Of a stretch of 35,774 nucleotides of DNA, positions 12,764 through 19,662 are shown in pieces. The position numbers and the translations under genes are program-made. The stretch lies in contig JAJQCW010000076.1 of NCBI GenBank assembly GCA_021202515.1, forward strand, positions 1-35,774, in the 5' to 3' direction. Each line of letters opens with the position of its first letter. Position 1 is the stretch's first letter. The notes below the pieces were generated by a model that saw only the letters and a list, made by a program, of their open reading frames with translations, searched no databases and was not told the DNA's origin. This stretch comes from Clostridiales bacterium (lineage in GTDB: Bacteria; Bacillota; Clostridia; Oscillospirales; Oscillospiraceae).

Positions 12764-12798
12764 ATTGCACAAAAAAGCTTGGGCAGTTTTTGTGCAAT
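12764..12798. repeat. 12-bp-arm inverted repeat between the divergent promoters
   Basis: ATTGCACAAAAA (12764-12775) and TTTTTGTGCAAT (12787-12798) form a perfect inverted repeat around an 11-nt spacer. The half-site TTGCACAAAA recurs at 13174-13183 beyond the RHH gene. It could be a binding site for a second regulator or a hairpin that insulates the divergent transcripts. There is no clean terminator geometry. Confidence 0.6.
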
Positions 12799-12834
12799 TT
12801 GACGTGGGACACCACGCTAAAGGTGTGCTATAAT
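12799..12834 (+). promoter_or_regulatory. Rightward promoter of the RHH repressor gene
   Basis: A perfect TATAAT at 12829-12834 is preceded by TGC, giving an extended -10. TTGACG at 12799-12804 is 24 bp away, too far for a usual -35, so the promoter probably relies on the extended -10. Operator O3 (12802-12817) covers the upstream part, consistent with autorepression. Confidence 0.7.
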
Positions 12835-12870
12835 AAACTTGATAAAATACATAAAAGCGAGGTGAAAAAG

Positions 12871-13116
12871 TTGACAATGACGCCAAAAAAGCGGATAACA
12901 GACGCAAAATGGCAAGCAAAAAATTTTGATAGGATCGGCTGCAAGCTGTACAAAGCGGACGCGGAAGCATTCCGCGCCTACGCAGCCGCCCACGGGGAAA
13001 CAGTCAACAGCCTGCTCCGGGGATACGTGGCCCAATGCCTGGGCCGCCCACTGGAGCGGCGCGGCCCGGCCCCGTCACCGCCCGGCGGCGACGGGAAAGA
13101 AGAACAGGATCAATAA
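12871..13116 (+). CDS. Ribbon-helix-helix (Arc/CopG-like) repressor
   Basis: The product is 81 residues from TTG 12871, which I prefer because GAGGTG stands about 8 nt upstream; ATG 12877 (79 residues) is the alternative. Its core is a strand (DRIGCKLYK) followed by helix (ADAEAFRAYAAAHG), turn and helix (ETVNSLLRGYVAQCLG), the Arc-like RHH fold that binds DNA as a dimer through the strands. The C-terminal 25 residues are proline/glycine-rich and charged. It sits right behind three matching palindromic operators and a terminator follows. It is therefore probably an autorepressor that also silences the leftward cassette operon. Confidence 0.75.
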   Translation: MTMTPKKRITDAKWQAKNFDRIGCKLYKADAEAFRAYAAAHGETVNSLLRGYVAQCLGRPLERRGPAPSPPGGDGKEEQDQ

Positions 13117-13124
13117 GCAGCGCA

Positions 13125-13160
13125 CGGCGCGGCCCATTGCAGGCCGCGCCGCTTTTTTTT
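13125..13160 (+). terminator. Intrinsic terminator of the RHH gene
   Basis: A perfect 10-bp stem CGGCGCGGCC / GGCCGCGCCG with a 7-nt loop is followed by C and eight T. It begins eight bases after the RHH stop codon, so the repressor forms a one-gene transcription unit. Confidence 0.95.
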
Positions 13161-13353
13161 GCGCTTTGGCAAGTTGCACAAAAGATTTGTCCGCACAAAA
13201 AATGGAAGCTCCAGAGCGAGGCGTACAAGTGCTAAGGGGGGACTTAGGGGGGATAAGATATTATATAAAGCTATAAACCAACCGCCGCGCGCGCATCAAG
13301 TCCTTCCCGGCGGTTTTGGGTGTCAAAAATCTGCGGCGATTTCCCCCCGATCT

Positions 13354-13643
13354 CACGGGCCAGCAGCGCCCACACGCCCACGCAGCCACACAGCAGCAGG
13401 CCACACAGCGCCCACACGGACACACAGCAGCCGGGCCAGGCCCACGCCGCCAGACAGTAGCCAGGGCAGGGCAAGGGCAGGCAGGCCGGGGCCAGCAGCA
13501 CCGCGCCCACACGGACACACCGCCACACAGCAGCCAGGTCAGCAGCGCCACGCCACGCCACCGCCAGGCAGTAGCCAGGGCAGGCAGGCCAGGGCCAGGG
13601 CCGGAGACGGGCCGAACAAGGACACCAGGGCGGCGACGCGCCC
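13354..13643 (+). other. T-depleted, repeat-rich block
   Basis: In these 290 nt the plus strand has only three T residues (13458, 13539, 13572). The remainder is about 40% C with A and G sharing the rest. Imperfect internal repeats are visible: GCGCCCACACGGACACAC-like units, ACACAGCAGCC, and CAGTAGCCAGGGCAGG near 13455 and 13570. The edges resemble each other (TGTCAAAAATCT at 13321 and TGTCTAAAAATCT at 13649). A C-rich, U-free transcript would suit Rho loading; a packaging or structural-RNA role is also conceivable. Confidence 0.7.
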
Positions 13644-13755
13644 TTGATGTCTAAAAATCTCGTCTTTTTCGATTCGTGAGAGGCTGGAAGGTACTGTAAG
13701 CCCGCGAGGGCGGTTGCGGGCACAGAGCAGCCCAAAGGTTGCCTAGATTATAAGT

Positions 13756-13786
13756 AAAAAAACCGGGCCTGCGCCCGGATTTTTTT
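13756..13786. terminator. Bidirectional terminator before the late operon
   Basis: AAAAAAACCGGGC / GCCCGG plus TTTTTTT form a strong stem with loop CTGC. A- and T-tracts lie on both sides, so it works in both directions. It insulates the first late promoter, 50 nt downstream, from the non-coding region. Confidence 0.9.
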
Positions 13787-13837
13787 CATATGGGGGTCCC
13801 CAAAAAAACAACGGAAACGCCATGCGGGGAGTGAAAG

Positions 13838-13871
13838 ATTGCCGTTCGTTGCTGGTTTGCTATCGTAAGAT
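13838..13871 (+). promoter_or_regulatory. Late promoter 1 (packaging/head genes)
   Basis: Two tandem 10-mers, ATTGCCGTTC and GTTGCTGGTT (13838-13857), are followed by TGCTATCG and a -10 box TAAGAT (13866-13871). There is no normal -35; the repeats occupy that region. The start of the repeats is 28 bp from the -10, exactly as in the two other copies. A leader of about 100 nt with a GGCCGG/CCGGCC hairpin follows before the small terminase gene. Confidence 0.75.
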
Positions 13872-13980
13872 GAAAACAGGGGAGGCTAAACGAGCAAGAA
13901 CGGTTCCTGGAACTCCTACCCTTCTAAGGCCGGGGAAGCTCCGGCCTCTCCCCCATTTCCAGCGACGGGAGGGGCGGCGC

Positions 13981-14460
13981 ATGAAGTTATACACCAGCGC
14001 GGCGATTGCCCGGACACTGGGAATCACAGAGAAGGAAGTTATCGCCCTGACGAAATCGGGCGTTATAAAAAAAGGCTACACCGAGCGGGGACTTTACACC
14101 CTGGAGGATACGGCGCGGGAGATCATAGCGAATTACCGGAAGCCGGAGGACGAGCGGGAAAATGTGGACTACGTGACCGAGCGGGCAAAGCTAATGCGAA
14201 TTAAACGGATGAACGAGCAATACAGCCTGGACCTGCGGAAGAAAGAGTTGATTCGAGCGGAAGAAGTTGAGCTTGTGCTGACCAAGATGTTGGTGTCGTT
14301 CAAGTCGAGGTTGTCTGCCATCCCGTCCCGCGTGGCTCCGCAGGTGGCGAGGATGACAGACAGCGTGGACATTATGGACCTGCTGAAAGAGAGAATCAAC
14401 GAGGCGCTGGAAGAACTGTCTGACTTTGATTCCATATTCGAGGACAAAACGGATGGATGA
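13981..14460 (+). CDS. Nu1-like terminase small subunit
   Basis: The 159-residue protein has an N-terminal winged-helix-like motif, YTSAAIARTLGITEKEVIAL followed by GVIKKGYTERGLYTLEDTA. This is the MerR/excisionase-type fold used by lambda Nu1 to bind cos DNA. A central helix is rich in charged residues (AKLMRIKRMNEQYSLDLRKK). The C-terminal helices (LVSFKSRLSAIPSRVAPQVA) resemble the large-subunit-binding part of phage small terminases. ATG 13981 is preceded by GGGAGGGG. It overlaps the large subunit gene by 8 nt, so the two are the functional packaging pair here. Confidence 0.8.
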   Translation: MKLYTSAAIARTLGITEKEVIALTKSGVIKKGYTERGLYTLEDTAREIIANYRKPEDERENVDYVTERAKLMRIKRMNEQYSLDLRKKELIRAEEVELVLTKMLVSFKSRLSAIPSRVAPQVARMTDSVDIMDLLKERINEALEELSDFDSIFEDKTDG

Positions 14461-16309
14461 CCAGAGAGAAGAAAAACAGGAACTCAGCCCGGAGGCAAAG
14501 GAACTGTTTCAAAAAGTATTCAAGAAGCTAGAGCCGCCGCCGGACATCACGCTTTCTCAATGGGCGGACAAATACCGCTATCTGTCCAGTGAATCGGCAT
14601 CAGAGCCGGGACGCTGGCGAACCGACAGAGCACCCTATCAGCGGGAACCGATGAACGCCATCACAGACCCACACAACCGGAAAATTATCCTGATGTGGGC
14701 CTCCCAGCTTGGGAAAACGGACAGCGCAATTCTGAACACTGTCGGTTATTTCATGCACTATGACCCGGCCCCCATCATGATTTTGCAGCCCACGGTCGAA
14801 ATGGCAGAGACGGTCAGTAAAAACAGATTGTCTCCCATGCTGCGAGACACGCCGGTTCTGGCCGAGCTGGCGAGAAATAAGAGCCGGGATAAGGCGAATA
14901 CCATCCAGGAGAAACAGTTCCCTGGCGGGTACATCACGCTACAGGGGGCAAACAGCCCGGCGGCGCTGGCCTCCCGGCCTATCAGAATTTTGTGCGCGGA
15001 CGAGATTGACCGCTACCCGCCGTCCGCAGGAAACGAGGGAGACCCGCTGTTCCTGGCGCAAAAGCGTATGACGGCGTTCTGGAACGCGAAGGAGATTGTC
15101 ACGTCCACACCGACCATCAAGGGACAGAGCCGGGTGGAGACGGAGTATGAACACTCCACGATGGAGGTCTGGAATGTCCCATGCCCCGCCTGTGGGCAGT
15201 ACCAGCCGCTGACCTGGGCGAAAATCAAGTTCGACAAGGACGGCTTTCGGGAAGGCCGGACACAGGACGTTTTCATGGAGTGCGAACACTGCAGCGTCGT
15301 TTCCACAGAAGCGGAATGGAAGTCCATGTGCCAACAAGGGAAGTACATCCCAACACACCCAAAACGCCGGGTACGTGGCTTTTATGTCAACGCTCTGGCC
15401 AGCCTGTTCACCACCTGGCGGGAAATCGTCGATGACTTCATCACCGCCGTGGATGAGAGCAGGCGGGGGAACATGAACCCGTTGAAGTCATGGACCAACA
15501 CGGTAATGGCGGAGACGTGGGACGAGGCCGGAACACAGGTCAGCGACAACGAGCTGATGCAGCGCCTGGAGGACTACGGCGCGGACGTGCCGGACATGGT
15601 GCTGTATTTGACCGCCGGGGTGGATGTACAGGATGACCGGTTTGAGTATGAGGTCGTTGGCTGGGGCCTCGGCAAAGAAAGCTGGGGCATTGAGAAGGGC
15701 GCGATATATGGCGACCTGAAACAGAAGGACGTTTGGGAACGGCTGGACCAGGTGCTGTTGAAAACCTGGAAAAAGAAAAATGGAACAACAATGGCGCTCA
15801 CCGCCTCTTGTGTGGACACAGGCGGACACTTCACCAACGAAGTCTATCGGTTCTGCCTCAACCGGTGGAACCGGAATGTATGGGCCATCAAGGGAAGCAA
15901 CAAGGGCATGGACGTTCCATATATCTCAAACCCGACGAAGAACAACCGCGTCAAGGTGCCGCTGTTCCTGCTGGGCGTGGATACGGGAAAGTGCCTGATT
16001 TACGACCGGCTGAACGTGGAGCATCCGGGACCGGGATACTGTCACTTCCCTGCCGGAGACCACGGATACGACGAACTGTACTTCAAAGGTCTGACGGCAG
16101 AGAAGCATATTGTCACATACAAGAAAGGCCGGGCGACCTGGGCGTGGGTGCTGAAAGACCAGGGATTCCGGCGAAACGAGCCGCTGGACATCCGAAATTA
16201 TGCGCAGGCCGCGATGGAAATAGCACACCTGCCGCTGGAGCCTACTGTCGCCATGCTGCCCGCAAAGCGTGGGAGGCGGCAGCTGAACCGAGGTATTGAG
16301 GAGGACTAA
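14453..16309 (+). CDS. Terminase large subunit, lambda GpA type
   Basis: The 618-residue protein starts at ATG 14453, behind GAGG inside the small-subunit gene. ATPase motifs are MWASQLGKTDS (81-91, P-loop-like) and RILCADEIDRYP (178-189, Walker B). Two cysteine pairs, CPAC (244-247) and CEHC (277-280), form the zinc element seen in GpA-type terminases. The nuclease half includes TAGVDVQDDRFEYEVVGWG, whose aspartates match the metal-binding acids of the RNase H-like fold, and later DTGGH. It translocates and cuts concatemeric DNA at cos. It ends 3 nt before the next gene. Confidence 0.92.
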   Translation: MDDQREEKQELSPEAKELFQKVFKKLEPPPDITLSQWADKYRYLSSESASEPGRWRTDRAPYQREPMNAITDPHNRKIILMWASQLGKTDSAILNTVGYFMHYDPAPIMILQPTVEMAETVSKNRLSPMLRDTPVLAELARNKSRDKANTIQEKQFPGGYITLQGANSPAALASRPIRILCADEIDRYPPSAGNEGDPLFLAQKRMTAFWNAKEIVTSTPTIKGQSRVETEYEHSTMEVWNVPCPACGQYQPLTWAKIKFDKDGFREGRTQDVFMECEHCSVVSTEAEWKSMCQQGKYIPTHPKRRVRGFYVNALASLFTTWREIVDDFITAVDESRRGNMNPLKSWTNTVMAETWDEAGTQVSDNELMQRLEDYGADVPDMVLYLTAGVDVQDDRFEYEVVGWGLGKESWGIEKGAIYGDLKQKDVWERLDQVLLKTWKKKNGTTMALTASCVDTGGHFTNEVYRFCLNRWNRNVWAIKGSNKGMDVPYISNPTKNNRVKVPLFLLGVDTGKCLIYDRLNVEHPGPGYCHFPAGDHGYDELYFKGLTAEKHIVTYKKGRATWAWVLKDQGFRRNEPLDIRNYAQAAMEIAHLPLEPTVAMLPAKRGRRQLNRGIEED

Positions 16310-16312
16310 GGG

Positions 16313-16567
16313 ATGAAAGAGAAAAAACGACCACGCGGCATCACACTGAAAGTCGCGCAGAAGCATCTGGACGAATGGTTGGAAGCAGAACTGGAAGTCA
16401 CAACGCACCAGTCCTACACGCTGGGCAGCCAGAGCCTGACCATGGCAGACCTGGACATGATCGGCAACAGAATCGAATACTGGAGCGGGAAAGTAGCTGA
16501 GCTGGAAGTGCAGGAGGAGAGCGGCGGACGAAACAGGGTATACCTGGCGGTCCCCCGCGACTGGTAG
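16313..16567 (+). CDS. DUF6148/gpW-like head-joining protein
   Basis: This 84-residue, mostly helical protein has the pattern ITLKVAQKHLDEWLEAELEV, then SYTLGSQSLTMADLDMI and IEYWSGKVAELE. That matches the small DUF6148 proteins, which take the place of lambda gpW between terminase and portal. The QSLTMADL segment corresponds to the conserved S-x-x-DL turn of the gpW group. In lambda, gpW joins at the head neck after packaging. GAGGAGGACTAAGGG provides the ribosome site. Confidence 0.7.
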   Translation: MKEKKRPRGITLKVAQKHLDEWLEAELEVTTHQSYTLGSQSLTMADLDMIGNRIEYWSGKVAELEVQEESGGRNRVYLAVPRDW

Positions 16568-16580
16568 GAAAGAAGAAAAG

Positions 16581-16614
16581 ATTGCCGGTCATTGCCGGTT
16601 TACCGTCCTAAAAT
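16581..16614 (+). promoter_or_regulatory. Late promoter 2 (portal onward)
   Basis: ATTGCCGGTC and ATTGCCGGTT stand in perfect tandem (16581-16600), followed by TACCGTCC and -10 TAAAAT (16609-16614), 28 bp from the repeat start. It lies in the short gap between the gpW-like and portal genes, only 26 nt before the portal start, and boosts expression of head proteins. Confidence 0.8.
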
Positions 16615-16640
16615 AATCCTGAAAGACAGGGGGTGAGGAA

Positions 16641-18227
16641 TTGGCGAGTGCGCTGGACAAAATCATTGGCTATATCAGCCCGGAGAAAGCCCTTGAGCGG
16701 GAATACGCCAGGAGCAAACTCAAAGCTCTGGAGGAAGTCAAGAACAGCGGCTACGGCAACTACGGAGCCAGCCGGTCCAAGAAATCACTCAAAGGGTGGA
16801 AAGCCGACGGCGGAAGCGCCGTTGAGGATATCCACGACCATATGAGCACTCTGCGGCAAAGAAGCAGGGATTTGTATATGGGCGTCCCTCTTGCCAACGG
16901 CGCAGTCAAAACCTACCGCACAAACGTCATTGGCAGCGGCCTGACACCAAAACCGACGATTGACGGCGGGGCGCTTGGCCTGACGGAGGAGCAAGCTGGA
17001 AAACTGGAAACAGAAATCTCCAGAGAGTTTAACCTTTGGGCGGACAGCGTCAACTGCGACGCAGAGCGGCTGTCCAACTTCTACGACATCCAACAGATCG
17101 CGTTTCTGAACTGGCTGATGAGTGGGGACGTTTTCGCAACACTGCCCATGAAACAGCGAGCGGGCACCCCCTACGAACTGTGCATCCAGCTCATTGAAGC
17201 AGACCGGGTCTGCACACCGGGAGACTACACCGGAATCGGACTGGAAGTAGACCCCAAAATCATCGGCGGCGTGGAGGTAGACAGCCACGGCGAGGTGGTG
17301 GCCTATCACATCGCCAAGCAGCACCCCCTCTCCTACCGGGCGAGGTTCCGGGAACGGCAAGAGTGGACGAGGGTGGAGGCATTCGGCAAGCAGACCGGAC
17401 GGCGCAACATCCTCCATGTCATGGCCGGAGAACGGATCGGCCAGCGGCGCGGCGTCCCGATTCTGGCCCCGGTCATCGAGAGCCTGAAACAAATTGGGCG
17501 ATACACTGACGCAGAATTGACAGCCGCCGTTGTGAACGGATACTTCTCCGTGTTCATCCAGACGGAAACCCAGCAGAGCGTAGCCCCGCTGGGAGAGCTG
17601 GACAAGCCACAAGAGGCGCTGGTAGACGCTGGAGACAAAAACTCCGTGGAGCTTGGGCCAGGTTCCATCATCGACCTGGCACCCGGAGAGACCGCCAACG
17701 CCGTCACACCGGGGCGACCAAACGCAAACTTTTCGGGGTTTGTAGAGGCTATCGCCAAGCAAATCGGGGCCTCGCTGGAATTGCCCTATGAAGTGTTGAT
17801 GAAGCAGTTCACAAACAATTACAGCGCAAGCCGCGCCGCGCTGCTGGAAGCGTGGAAGAGCTTTTCCATGTGGCGAGACTGGATGGTGGGAAAGTTCTGC
17901 CAGCCGATTTACGAAGAATGGCTGGCAGAGGCCGCGGCAAAAGGCCGAGTAAACGCGCCTGGCTTTTTCAGCGATCCGGCCATCAGGCAGGCTTATTCTT
18001 TTGCCCAATGGTACGGTCCCACACAGGGCCAGCTTGACCCGGTGAAGGAAGTAGAGGCGGCGGAGCTGCGGATTCAAAGCGGTTTCTCCACCAGAGCGAA
18101 AGAGGCAGCAGAGCTGACCGGAACTGACTTCATGGACAACGTGAGGACGGCGAAGGTGGAAACAAAACTGTGGAAGGAGGCGACGGGTAATGAGAATCCA
18201 ACTGAACGGTCAGGTAACGAGCAATAG
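16641..18227 (+). CDS. Portal protein, lambda type
   Basis: The 528-residue protein starts at TTG 16641, behind GGGGGTGAGG. Typical lambda gpB-like stretches include RDLYMGVPLANGAVKTYRTN near residue 75, and VIGSGLTPKP just after. Others are GVPILAPVIESLKQIGRYTD, LPYEVLMKQFTNNYSASRAA and LLEAWKSFSMWRDW. Portal dodecamers form the ring through which DNA enters the capsid and to which terminase docks. The C-terminal end overlaps the protease gene by 38 nt, so these two are translationally coupled. Its length is normal for the family. Confidence 0.92.
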   Translation: MASALDKIIGYISPEKALEREYARSKLKALEEVKNSGYGNYGASRSKKSLKGWKADGGSAVEDIHDHMSTLRQRSRDLYMGVPLANGAVKTYRTNVIGSGLTPKPTIDGGALGLTEEQAGKLETEISREFNLWADSVNCDAERLSNFYDIQQIAFLNWLMSGDVFATLPMKQRAGTPYELCIQLIEADRVCTPGDYTGIGLEVDPKIIGGVEVDSHGEVVAYHIAKQHPLSYRARFRERQEWTRVEAFGKQTGRRNILHVMAGERIGQRRGVPILAPVIESLKQIGRYTDAELTAAVVNGYFSVFIQTETQQSVAPLGELDKPQEALVDAGDKNSVELGPGSIIDLAPGETANAVTPGRPNANFSGFVEAIAKQIGASLELPYEVLMKQFTNNYSASRAALLEAWKSFSMWRDWMVGKFCQPIYEEWLAEAAAKGRVNAPGFFSDPAIRQAYSFAQWYGPTQGQLDPVKEVEAAELRIQSGFSTRAKEAAELTGTDFMDNVRTAKVETKLWKEATGNENPTERSGNEQ

Positions 18228-19296
18228 CGCAGCCAAAGTCTACCGCCGCTGGGGATACGGCGAGATGTGCTGCCCGGACGATGTCCGGTCTGCGCTGGAA
18301 AACTGCCCGCCGGAGGAAGAACTGGTCCTGGAACTGAACTCTGGCGGCGGCAGCGTGTATGCGGGATTCGAAATGTACACCCTGATCCGCAACAGCGGGA
18401 GAACCATCATGGCGGAAGTGCAGAGCATTGCGGGGTCCGCCATGAGCGTCGTCATGGCGGCATGTGACACCGTCCTTATGTCACCAGTGGCAAACGTCAT
18501 GATCCACAGGGCGTCTACCTCGACCACCGGCAACTCCGAAACGCACCGCCAGGCAAAACAGATGTTGGAGACCATCGACGCCAGTATCCTGAACGCCTAC
18601 GAAGGCAAGGCAGGCGGGAAAACCAGCCGGACAGAGTTTGCGGCTATGATGCGGCGAGAAACCTTCATGACTGCGCAACAGGCCATCGACTGTGGCCTGG
18701 CTGACGGGATGCTGGGAGAACAGCAGGAAGGCGTTGACCCAATGACCTTTGCCGCGTCAACTTATGGGCCGGAGGAGCTGGCCCATGTGATGTGTACACT
18801 TCCTCCAATCGAGGATTTGCTACAACGAGAACAGGAAATGCAACGCACCGAGGGAACCACAGGTGACGAGCGGAATCAAAGGGAAGGACGTGAAAAGACA
18901 ATGGACGTAACAGAAATCAAGACCGTGGAGGACCTGACCAAGGCGCTGCCGGAACTGGTCGCACAGGTTCGGACCGCCGCGCAGACTGCGGAGCGGGAGA
19001 GAATCCAGGCAATCGACGAGGTGGCTATGCCGGGCTATGAGGGCATCATCACGGCGGCAAAAGCGGACCCGGAACAGACCGCCGGGAATGTGGCGATGCA
19101 GATCATCGCGGCACAGAAGAAACAGGGAGAGAACTACCTGACCGGCGCACGGAACGACGCCAACGGCGACGACGGCGAGGGCGGCCCAAACCATGTCCCT
19201 GCGGCGGAAGGCCCGGAGGACAACGAGGACAACCCGGAAGCGGACGCCGCGGCGGACGTGGCGGCCTGGAAGAAGCGGAAAGGCGGTGACAGATAA
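18190..19296 (+). CDS. ClpP-like head maturation protease fused to scaffold
   Basis: This is a 368-residue protein. The N-terminal 200 residues are a ClpP/S49-type serine protease: strand LVLELNSGGGSVYAGFEMY, nucleophile in IAGSAMSVVMAACD (Ser83), and histidine in ANVMIHRAST (His106). The C-terminal part, from about residue 215, is charged and helical (DLTKALPELVAQVRTAAQTA). A low-complexity acidic segment (EDNEDNPEADAAADVAA) follows, and it ends WKKRKGGDR, as in capsid scaffolds. ATG 18901 (MDVTEIK) with AAGGA upstream could give a separate scaffold, as lambda Nu3 is nested in gpC. Stop and next start overlap as TAATG. Confidence 0.88.
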   Translation: MRIQLNGQVTSNSAAKVYRRWGYGEMCCPDDVRSALENCPPEEELVLELNSGGGSVYAGFEMYTLIRNSGRTIMAEVQSIAGSAMSVVMAACDTVLMSPVANVMIHRASTSTTGNSETHRQAKQMLETIDASILNAYEGKAGGKTSRTEFAAMMRRETFMTAQQAIDCGLADGMLGEQQEGVDPMTFAASTYGPEELAHVMCTLPPIEDLLQREQEMQRTEGTTGDERNQREGREKTMDVTEIKTVEDLTKALPELVAQVRTAAQTAERERIQAIDEVAMPGYEGIITAAKADPEQTAGNVAMQIIAAQKKQGENYLTGARNDANGDDGEGGPNHVPAAEGPEDNEDNPEADAAADVAAWKKRKGGDR

Positions 19297-19643
19297 TGAG
19301 CAAAATCACAGGCGGAATCATGGATTCCCTGGCGGCTGACAACCTGGTCGCCAGCGACTACCCTGGTCTGGTCGCCAGGGCACTGACCCTGACCACCAGC
19401 GCAGAGATTCAGCGCGGCACCGTCCTGACGAGGGAATCTGACGGCACCTATGCGGTACTGGGCGCTGGCAGCGGCACAGCAGCGGCCATTGTGGCAGTGA
19501 CCACAGAGGAAGACGACACTGTCGTGGAGGCTTATGTCTCCGGCTGCTTCTACCGGAACCTCCTGCTGCCGGAGGACACCCTGACCGAAGAAGACGAGTT
19601 CAACCTGCGGCTGGCGGGCATCCTGCTGGCCGACGGAATCTGA
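19296..19643 (+). CDS. Head decoration protein, lambda gpD-like
   Basis: The 115-residue protein is dominated by beta strands and contains the decoration-protein hallmarks AEIQRGTVLTRESDGTYAVL and AAIVAVTTEEDDT, ending RLAGILLADGI. Lambda gpD trimers cap the expanded capsid and stabilise it against internal DNA pressure. Size and position between protease and major capsid genes match the lambda order C-D-E. Translation probably restarts at the overlapping TAATG. Confidence 0.85.
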   Translation: MSKITGGIMDSLAADNLVASDYPGLVARALTLTTSAEIQRGTVLTRESDGTYAVLGAGSGTAAAIVAVTTEEDDTVVEAYVSGCFYRNLLLPEDTLTEEDEFNLRLAGILLADGI

Positions 19644-19662
19644 GAGCGAGGTGAAATGAACC

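Larger units (their letters stand above)
12679..12817. promoter_or_regulatory. Three palindromic operators of the divergent switch
   Basis: O1 ACGTGGTGTCCCACGT (12679-12694) has perfect 6-bp arms (ACGTGG/CCACGT) around TGTC. O2 ACGTGGTGTCCCATGT (12723-12738) has one change. O3 (12802-12817) is the same site inverted, ACGTGGGACACCACGC. O2 lies between the -35 and -10 of the leftward promoter. O3 overlaps the upstream part of the rightward promoter, and O1 lies just downstream of the leftward -10. Short-armed palindromes of this kind are typical for ribbon-helix-helix repressors, and an RHH gene follows at 12871. Confidence 0.85.
13161..13830. other. 670-nt non-coding region upstream of the packaging genes
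   Basis: No convincing gene is present on either strand; the open frames here are low-complexity and lack ribosome sites. Contents in order: a TTGCACAAAA half-site (13174), two six-G runs in CTAAGGGGGGACTTAGGGGG and following (13232-13252), and an AT-rich patch (13253-13277). An AACCGCCG/CGGCGGTT inverted repeat and the T-depleted block 13354-13643 follow. The stem GCCCGC/GCGGGC lies near 13705 and the 13756 terminator ends it. Because it precedes the Nu1-like small terminase gene, where lambda-type phages carry cos, a packaging or origin role is possible but unproven. Confidence 0.6.

Noticed and set aside
13159-13654. Open frames on both strands through the T-poor block, up to about 160 codons
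   Set aside because: Low-complexity products (His/Pro/Ala/Arg/Gly-rich or Trp/Cys-rich on the other strand), no ribosome site, no domain. The absence of T removes all stop codons on the plus strand, so long frames there are expected by composition alone.
13640-13760. Known small RNA or tRNA (SRP, 6S, tRNA)
   Set aside because: There is a GCCCGC/GCGGGC stem and a terminator afterwards, but no cloverleaf, no SRP GGAA/GNAR loop pair and no 6S bubble that I can recognise.
16785-18077. 430-codon frame antisense to the portal gene
   Set aside because: Shadow of the G+C-rich portal gene; no ribosome site, cysteine/histidine-rich composition, and it would oppose the late operon.
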